From: an uncultured Cocleimonas sp.
GTDB lineage: Bacteria > Pseudomonadota > Gammaproteobacteria > Thiotrichales > Thiotrichaceae
DNA: 30,085 nt
NCBI GenBank assembly: GCA_937974135.1
Contig: CALJIH010000195.1
Coordinates: 1-30,085 of the forward strand
Reading direction: 5' to 3'
Part shown: positions 25,128 through 30,085 of the stretch, piece after piece
How positions within the stretch are numbered: the first letter of the stretch is position 1
How the letters are laid out: every line of letters starts with the position of its first letter
Made by a program: the position numbers and the translations under genes
The notes under the pieces: generated by a model
Seen by the model: the letters and a program-made list of their open reading frames with translations, nothing else
The model's database searches: none
Told to the model about the DNA's origin: nothing

Positions 25128-25886
25128 TTAAGTCATTGCAATCATTGAAATTTGGCGACCGTATTCTTTTTCCCCTGCATGTGTATTCCGGCGAAAACTA
25201 AAGTATTCCTCAGGGTTAGTGTATGTATCGATACCGATTGATTCTGCATGTATTTGACTGAGCTTACACTGTGCTAGGATGAATCCTGGCAAATCAAAAT
25301 AATGCTGAGCTGATTTAGTTCGTATGAATTCATCCGTATTAAAATTACTTAATGCACGTAATTGTTCAATGAAATCATCTCGTACTTCGTAAGAGTCTTG
25401 ATGAATACTAGGACCGATACACGCATGAATATTTTCGCGTGATGCACCTTGTTCGCACATATTTGTAACGACTGCTTCAATAATACCTGATACCGCACCT
25501 TTCCAACCTGAATGAGCAGCAGCGATCACCCCTGCTTTTCTATCGACAAACAACACAGGTGAGCAATCTGCACCCAAGACACTTAAAGTGAATCCTTTTA
25601 CTTTGGTCACTAATGCATCACCTTGGTGAAAATCATCGGAGCTTTTAGGTGTGATTACATGAACATCGGTGCTGTGGATTTGAGTTAAACCAAATAACTT
25701 AGTTTCTTCAAGTCCTAGCGCGTGAATCGCTCGCCAACGGTTTTCAATGACGTTATCGATTAAATCTAAAGAAGCAGGTCCACAATTCAATGAGTCATAA
25801 ATACCAGAAGACACCCCCCCACTTTTACCAAAAAAACCGTGTCTAATGCCCTTAAATGCGTTTAGGGTTTCGTTTTGTTTATACAT
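25128..25886 (-). CDS. pgeF: Peptidoglycan editing factor PgeF (laccase-domain protein)
   Basis: A 252-residue YfiH/DUF152 protein. In E. coli it removes wrongly added residues such as L-Ser from UDP-MurNAc precursors; older entries call the family polyphenol oxidase. The zinc-site residues are H71 (LTQIHSTDVHV), C108 (GADCSPVLFVD) and H125 (AAHSGWKGAVSG). GKSGGVSSGIYDSLNCG at 20-36 is the usual family start, and its codons 21-26 coincide with dispersed motif copy 9. It begins two bases after the lysR stop codon, an unusual place: its common neighbour rluD is absent. With dat it gives this strand a cell-wall amino acid flavour. Confidence 0.93.
   Translation of the reverse strand: MYKQNETLNAFKGIRHGFFGKSGGVSSGIYDSLNCGPASLDLIDNVIENRWRAIHALGLEETKLFGLTQIHSTDVHVITPKSSDDFHQGDALVTKVKGFTLSVLGADCSPVLFVDRKAGVIAAAHSGWKGAVSGIIEAVVTNMCEQGASRENIHACIGPSIHQDSYEVRDDFIEQLRALSNFNTDEFIRTKSAQHYFDLPGFILAQCKLSQIHAESIGIDTYTNPEEYFSFRRNTHAGEKEYGRQISMIAMT
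25809..25826 (-). repeat. Dispersed G-tract motif, copy 9 (inside pgeF)
   Basis: AGACACCCCCCCACTTTT on the plus strand, read on the coding strand as AAA AGT GGG GGG GTG TCT (K-S-G-G-V-S). Two successive GGG codons stand out in an AT-rich gene. Confidence 0.8.
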
Positions 25887-25888
25887 AT

Positions 25889-26821
25889 CTATTCGTGCTT
25901 TAAAGCTTGTAGTAGAACTTTTATTAAATGCGCTTTAGGATCAGCAGATCTTTTGACTAATCCTGTAATGAGTTTAACCGTATTTTTGCTCAATGGTCTT
26001 ATATTTATATTGCGGGGTTTTAATTTGTCATGTGGATTTTCATCAAGATGGCGTATTTCTGTATTTAATGTAATTTCATTAAGTTGCTCTGCTATTACTG
26101 AATCAGGAATATGTTGAGGCATGATCGAAACCCCCATGCCTGATGAAACAATTTGCCAGATAGAGTCTAAATTATCCGTTTCCAATACAGGATTAATATG
26201 TATATTCATTTGTTTTAATTCGGATTCGATTAATTCGCCAGCACGTGTGGATTTCTTGAATTGAATATATGGATTTGATTCTAGTATTTCTTTAACACTA
26301 TCACCCTTTGCTTTCTTGTGAGATATAACCACTAGAGATTCAGAGGCAAACGGAAACCAGCTCATCCCCATAGGTAATTTTGAGGGCTCGCTAACAATCG
26401 CTGCATCTAAAATTCCGCGATAAACGCTACGTGTTAATTCTCCAGATAAACCGGTATGTATACTGATAAATAAATCAGGATTCGTTTTACGTAATTCAGT
26501 TAAGGCTTTTGGCAATAACATTCTTTGTACTGATGGTACCGCTCCTAATTGTAATGATCCCGAAAAATGCTCATCTGCAGATGACCCTAAATCATTACAT
26601 AAACGTAATATTTCTCGAGATTTACGAGCTAGACTAATGGCGCGAGCAGTCGGTCTTGGCGGGCGTTTACTTCGATCAAATAAATCCTCACCGAATTCTT
26701 TTTCTAAAGCTTTTATTTGTAAACTAATCGCTGATTGGGTTAAACCTAAGGATTCACCCGCCGCGGCGAAACCACCATAATCTAAAATACTGACCAATGT
26801 TTTTAATTGACGAATTTCCAT
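25889..26821 (-). CDS. LysR-family transcriptional regulator
   Basis: A 310-residue LysR-type regulator. The winged helix-turn-helix fills residues 1-60 (MEIRQLKTLVSILDYGGFAA, then LTQSAISLQIKALE and LFDRSKRPPRPT); the effector-binding domain follows from about 90. It is divergent from gabD with 261 bases between the starts, the classical layout for a LysR regulator and its target. It is also directly ahead of pgeF and may control both sides. Two matching 16-bp palindromes lie close to the two start codons (see the intergenic entry). Ligand not predictable. Confidence 0.93.
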   Translation of the reverse strand: MEIRQLKTLVSILDYGGFAAAGESLGLTQSAISLQIKALEKEFGEDLFDRSKRPPRPTARAISLARKSREILRLCNDLGSSADEHFSGSLQLGAVPSVQRMLLPKALTELRKTNPDLFISIHTGLSGELTRSVYRGILDAAIVSEPSKLPMGMSWFPFASESLVVISHKKAKGDSVKEILESNPYIQFKKSTRAGELIESELKQMNIHINPVLETDNLDSIWQIVSSGMGVSIMPQHIPDSVIAEQLNEITLNTEIRHLDENPHDKLKPRNINIRPLSKNTVKLITGLVKRSADPKAHLIKVLLQALKHE

Positions 26822-27082
26822 TAGTGTTAAACCCGAATATTTTAATATTAAAATTATTTAATTAATGAGGAAAAGAACATTTAATTGACTCATATAGTTT
26901 ACCCATTTTTAGTTGATCTGATTAAAAATTTGTTAATTATTTTGATGGATTCTTTTAATTATATTTAACACTAAAGACAATAATAACTTACTAGAAAAAA
27001 ATGAGTTTTAATGTCAATTTGAAGCTATAGTTATCTTCATTAAAAATGATTAAAATATTTTAATTTCTATTGAGACCTCCTT
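26822..27082. promoter_or_regulatory. Divergent lysR-gabD control region with two palindromes
   Basis: An AT-rich divergent gap. ATTTTAATATTAAAAT (26839-26854) lies 17 bases before lysR, and ATTAAAATATTTTAAT (27049-27064) lies 18 bases before gabD; both are perfect 16-bp palindromes built from the same two octamers in opposite order. ATTAAAAAT-like half sites occur between them. Candidate LysR operators; no firm promoter hexamers were found. Confidence 0.45.
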
Positions 27083-28540
27083 ATGAAACTTAACGATAAC
27101 AGTCTTTTTCGCCAACAAGCGTATATCAATGGTGAATGGGTAGATGCTGACAACAAGGCCAGCTTCGAAGTAAATAACCCTGCAACGAATGAAATCATTG
27201 GATCTGTACCTAATATGGGTGCAGCAGAGACAAAACGAGCAATTGATGGTGCGAATAAAGCATGGCCTGCTTGGAAAGCACTTACCATGGCCGAGCGTGC
27301 TGCTATTCTTGAAAAATGGTATGATCTTATCATTGAAAACCAACAAGACTTAGCCGTTATTATGACCATGGAGCAAGGCAAATCTGTTGCTGAAGCTACT
27401 GGCGAAGTTGGTTATGGGGCTTCTTTTGTGAAGTGGTTTGCAGAGGAATGTAAACGTGTCGGTGGCTTTACTATGCCCACCAAAAACAATGATCAACGAT
27501 TAATTATTTCCAAAGAGCCTGTAGGTGTATGCGCGGCTATTACACCCTGGAACTTCCCTAATGCCATGATTACACGTAAAGCTGCTCCTGCTCTAAGTGC
27601 AGGCTGCCCAATGATTGTTAAACCTGCGGAAGCTACACCCTTTTCAGCTTTAGCATTGGCTGAATTAGCAGAACGCGCTGGAGTGCCTGCGGGTGTTTTT
27701 AGTGTCATTACAGGTGAGCCCAAAGATGTAGGTGGAGAAATGACCTCAAATCCAATCGTGCGCAAACTGACTTTCACTGGTTCGACCGCTGTCGGTAAAT
27801 TACTCATGCGTCAATGCTCTGACACTTTAAAAAAGATGTCTTTAGAATTAGGCGGAAATGCCCCTTTTATAGTTTTTGAAGATGCAGATGTCGATGCCGC
27901 AGTAGAAGGTTTAATGATCTCCAAATATCGTAATAGTGGCCAGACTTGTGTGTGTACTAATCGTACTTTTGTGCATGAGGCAGTATACGATGAGTTTGCT
28001 AAAAAACTGTCTGAAAAAGTATCTGCATTAAAAGTTGGCGATGGTTTTGATGAAGGTGTAGCACAAGGTCCTTTAATCAATATGGCGGCTGTCGAAAAAG
28101 TAGAAAGCCACATTCAAGATGCCGTTGATAAGGGCGCTGAGGTTTTAGTAGGTGGTGCTAGACACGAGCTCGGAAGCACTTTCTTCCAGCCAACCGTTTT
28201 AGGTAATGCATCTACGGATATGAGAATTACCTACGAAGAAACTTTTGGTCCAGTCGCACCTCTGTTCAAGTTCAAAACTGAAGAAGAAGCAATCAAACTC
28301 GCTAATGACACTGAATTTGGTTTGGCCTCATACTTCTACACCAGAGATATTGGAAGAGCTTGGCGCGTATCTGAAGCGCTAGAGTACGGCATGGTCGGCG
28401 TTAATTCAGGTTTGATATCAAATGAAGTGGCACCATTCGGTGGTATCAAAGAATCTGGATTGGGTCGTGAAGGCGGGACTTTAGGTATCGATGAGTTTTT
28501 AGAGCCTAAATACATTTGTATGGCAGGTGTAAGCTCTTAA
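27083..28540 (+). CDS. gabD: Succinate-semialdehyde dehydrogenase (NADP+-type)
   Basis: A 485-residue aldehyde dehydrogenase that would oxidise succinate semialdehyde to succinate, the last step of GABA use. TPWNFPNAMITRKAAPALSAG, VKPAEATPFSALAL, FTGSTAVGKLL, catalytic E255 in ELGGNAP and C289 in GQTCVC match GabD; the pair of close cysteines C289/C291 is a known GabD trait. The end EPKYICMAGVSS is typical. Glutarate semialdehyde is an alternative substrate. It is divergent from lysR. A second, broken copy of its last 45 codons lies 1.4 kb downstream. Confidence 0.93.
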   Translation: MKLNDNSLFRQQAYINGEWVDADNKASFEVNNPATNEIIGSVPNMGAAETKRAIDGANKAWPAWKALTMAERAAILEKWYDLIIENQQDLAVIMTMEQGKSVAEATGEVGYGASFVKWFAEECKRVGGFTMPTKNNDQRLIISKEPVGVCAAITPWNFPNAMITRKAAPALSAGCPMIVKPAEATPFSALALAELAERAGVPAGVFSVITGEPKDVGGEMTSNPIVRKLTFTGSTAVGKLLMRQCSDTLKKMSLELGGNAPFIVFEDADVDAAVEGLMISKYRNSGQTCVCTNRTFVHEAVYDEFAKKLSEKVSALKVGDGFDEGVAQGPLINMAAVEKVESHIQDAVDKGAEVLVGGARHELGSTFFQPTVLGNASTDMRITYEETFGPVAPLFKFKTEEEAIKLANDTEFGLASYFYTRDIGRAWRVSEALEYGMVGVNSGLISNEVAPFGGIKESGLGREGGTLGIDEFLEPKYICMAGVSS

Positions 28541-28561
28541 ACATTAAAATTTGAAACTGAC

Positions 28562-28605
28562 AAAAGCGGGGTGAATCACTTTTTATAAAGACACCCCCCT
28601 ACTTT
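28562..28605 (-). repeat. Dispersed G-tract motif, copy 10, with degenerate partner
   Basis: AAAGACACCCCCCTACTTT at 28587-28605, 46 bases after the gabD stop. AAAAGCGGGGTG at 28562-28573 looks like a shortened facing copy; GGGGTG can pair with CACCCC, giving a weaker version of the hairpin at 23961-24036. This probably ends the gabD transcript. Confidence 0.75.
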
Positions 28606-28705
28606 ATGCCCTTTTTGGTTTATAAGTATGCTAATAAAATTCCAAAGTTAATCCTAATTTAAAGATTACTTGTTACCGAGTTTTACTGTATTTTAATAAT
28701 CTCTT

Positions 28706-29836
28706 TTATAAACGACCTTGCTTGATAGGCAACACATCGGTTGGCAGCAGATTTAGTCTCTTATCCTGTTGCATCGAATAACCAAACTTTTCACTAAATC
28801 CATTTAAGGTTATTTTAGATAGCTTTATAGCTTCGTACTCTACAACGTAATTTACCTTTTTTTCTTGGTAAGTTATATCGTAAGTTTCTATTCTTTTTCT
28901 ATCTTGGTACTTTTCAGCTTTGGGGTTTTGTCTAACTGCTTTGTAGTTGATTTTTACTAGTCCAAAGTCTTTAGTTAAAACAGAGCAATTGGTAGTCATG
29001 TGCTTATTGCCAGCTTTTTCTGTTATCTTAGACTCTTTGCATTCATAGTCGTATGCCTTAAATAAATCTATTAATTTCTTATCTGCTAGAGCAAATTTTA
29101 CATATCCGTCCTCTTTTTTAGATGGGGTTTTTTGTGTCTGTATAACAGGACAAGCATCATTTGAGACCTTATCACTAAAAGAAACCTTAGATTTATTTTT
29201 GCAATTTTCAATACTCGTTAAAATCGCTTGAGCGGTTTCTTTTTTTATTTTTCTTATTTTTCCTCCACCGAAGGAAGTGTTAGAAGCTGCTATTGCCATG
29301 CTCTTTTTGCCCCTCGATTGTTTATATGAATTCATAAGTTTTGCAACTTTACGAATTTCATTAAGTTGTAATAAAACATCTAATCCTTCGCTTTTAGCGG
29401 TAATATTTGGTTTTCTTTTTGGTTTTTTCTTCTTGACGACTTCTTTTAATTTTACACGCTTGTAATATTCATTATTGAATGTTTCTGCTAAACGTTCTGG
29501 CTTACAGAAAAAACCGTATATATGCCTCTTTTCCGACTCACTATGCTCGTACTTATGATAATGCCCCTGAGATTTTCTACTGGCATGGCAAACACTCAAT
29601 AGCTTTGCTGTAGGACAAATTTTATTACTCCATGAGCTCTTAGTATATCTTTTACCTTCCCTATCATTATGCTTTAAACAAGCTTTTTCATTGAATTTCG
29701 AATAATTGAATTCTGGTTGATAATAAGAGCAACTGGTTAACTCTTTAGTTTCAATGCTGTGGTGTAGACACGAGCCTCCTGCTGCGAAAGTAACTTGTGG
29801 AAAAAAGAATATAAGTAAAAATAGTAAGTTCTTCAT
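28706..29836 (-). CDS. Exported Lys-rich, Cys-rich orphan protein
   Basis: A 376-residue protein that I do not recognise. It has a clear Sec signal peptide (LLFLLIFFFPQVTFA, cut after residue 18). The mature chain has ten cysteines (C23, C36, C53, C74, C83 and C111 in the first third), an even number that suits disulfides in the periplasm, a His/Tyr-rich patch near 90-105 (GHYHKYEH) and a basic KKKKPKRKP stretch near 135. AAGGG precedes the ATG. It looks more AT-rich and more lysine-rich than its neighbours and lies between gabD and a second gabD 3' end, so it was probably brought in by transfer. No membrane segment beyond the signal. Confidence 0.7.
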   Translation of the reverse strand: MKNLLFLLIFFFPQVTFAAGGSCLHHSIETKELTSCSYYQPEFNYSKFNEKACLKHNDREGKRYTKSSWSNKICPTAKLLSVCHASRKSQGHYHKYEHSESEKRHIYGFFCKPERLAETFNNEYYKRVKLKEVVKKKKPKRKPNITAKSEGLDVLLQLNEIRKVAKLMNSYKQSRGKKSMAIAASNTSFGGGKIRKIKKETAQAILTSIENCKNKSKVSFSDKVSNDACPVIQTQKTPSKKEDGYVKFALADKKLIDLFKAYDYECKESKITEKAGNKHMTTNCSVLTKDFGLVKINYKAVRQNPKAEKYQDRKRIETYDITYQEKKVNYVVEYEAIKLSKITLNGFSEKFGYSMQQDKRLNLLPTDVLPIKQGRL

Positions 29837-29931
29837 AAGAGCCCTTGGTGAAAGTGTAATTAGTATTGAGTAATTAAATTTTACTTCTTATTCTTAAAAA
29901 ACACAATAACATCAACATGTTAGAATATATT

Positions 29932-30070
29932 TTAATTCTGACTTGATTTCAAATGAAGTAGCTCCATTTGGTGGAATAAAAGAATCTGGATTGGGTCGTG
30001 AAGGTGGAACTTTAGGAATCGAAGAATTTCAGAGCCAAAGTACATTTGTATGGGTGGTGTTAGTTCTTAA
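29932..30070 (+). pseudogene. gabD: Truncated, frameshifted second copy of the gabD 3' end
   Basis: About 139 bases align with gabD 28402-28540, including a 26-base identical block around SGLGREGG. The copy keeps NSxLISNEVAPFGG, then GGTLGIEEF, loses one base where gabD has TTA GAG, and in the shifted frame continues EPKYICMGGVSS to a TAA at 30068-30070. Most differences are silent, so the copy comes from a diverged gabD allele, not from a fresh duplication. There is no start or upstream part: the homology begins abruptly at 29932. Confidence 0.88.
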
Positions 30071-30085
30071 TTTATTAACGTAAAA

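Noticed and set aside
25525..25542. CACCCCTGCTTTT in pgeF as a degenerate motif copy
   Set aside because: The C tract is two bases short and the flank is wrong; chance similarity is likely.
1..30085. CRISPR array, insertion sequence, integron or phage genes
   Set aside because: No regularly spaced repeats and no transposase, integrase or phage structural protein could be recognised; the many open frames antisense to real genes show no family features.

Overview
The window reads as a stretch of chromosome from a low-GC gammaproteobacterium. The evidence is the mnmA-hflD pair, the selD-mnmH pair, an ilvI-ilvH-ilvC cluster, an elongator tRNA-Met almost identical in layout to the enteric one, and several lipobox and Sec signal peptides of Gram-negative type. 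I cannot name the genus. No insertion sequence, CRISPR array, phage gene or rRNA was seen.

Layout. 48-3321: a LON-domain protein, then (minus strand) an OmpR-type response regulator and histidine kinase read into a DCC-family thiol protein and a small Trp-rich protein. 3414-4142: a DUF4397 lipoprotein. 4379-7778: the three first enzymes of branched-chain amino acid synthesis (ilvI, ilvH, ilvC). 8065-8141: tRNA-Met with a strong promoter and terminator. 8327-12598: a very large SNF2-type helicase. 12718-13840: an exported START-domain protein and a glycine-zipper lipoprotein. 13958-16216: selD-mnmH for 2-selenouridine in tRNA. 16405-18945: a short-chain dehydrogenase, mnmA and hflD. 19103-23961: a 5-oxoproline operon in which pxpABC is flanked by the two halves of D-glutamate cyclase (DUF1445 upstream, DUF4392 downstream), plus an exported protein. 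24053-26821 (minus): a LysR regulator, pgeF and a D-amino acid aminotransferase. 27083-28540: gabD. 28706-30070: an exported Cys-rich orphan followed by a frameshifted second copy of the gabD 3' end.

How the genes may work together. Dat can make D-glutamate from other D-amino acids. The split D-glutamate cyclase would turn D-glutamate into 5-oxoproline, and PxpABC would open 5-oxoproline to glutamate. With PgeF, which edits peptidoglycan precursors, and gabD with its LysR regulator, 19103-28540 looks like a neighbourhood for disposal of D-amino acids and wall-derived amino acids. The enzyme families are recognised; the joined pathway is inference.

The most unusual signal is a dispersed G/C-tract motif, consensus AAAAGTRGGGGGGTGTCTTT, present ten times in about 21 kb (7895-28605). 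It lies at gene 3' ends, once as an inverted pair forming a terminator-like hairpin, and also inside three genes (mnmH, pxpA, pgeF) in two reading frames. In mnmH it sits at the edge of a segment of about 26 residues that the family normally lacks. It behaves like an uptake-sequence or small mobile-repeat family; I do not recognise it as a described one.
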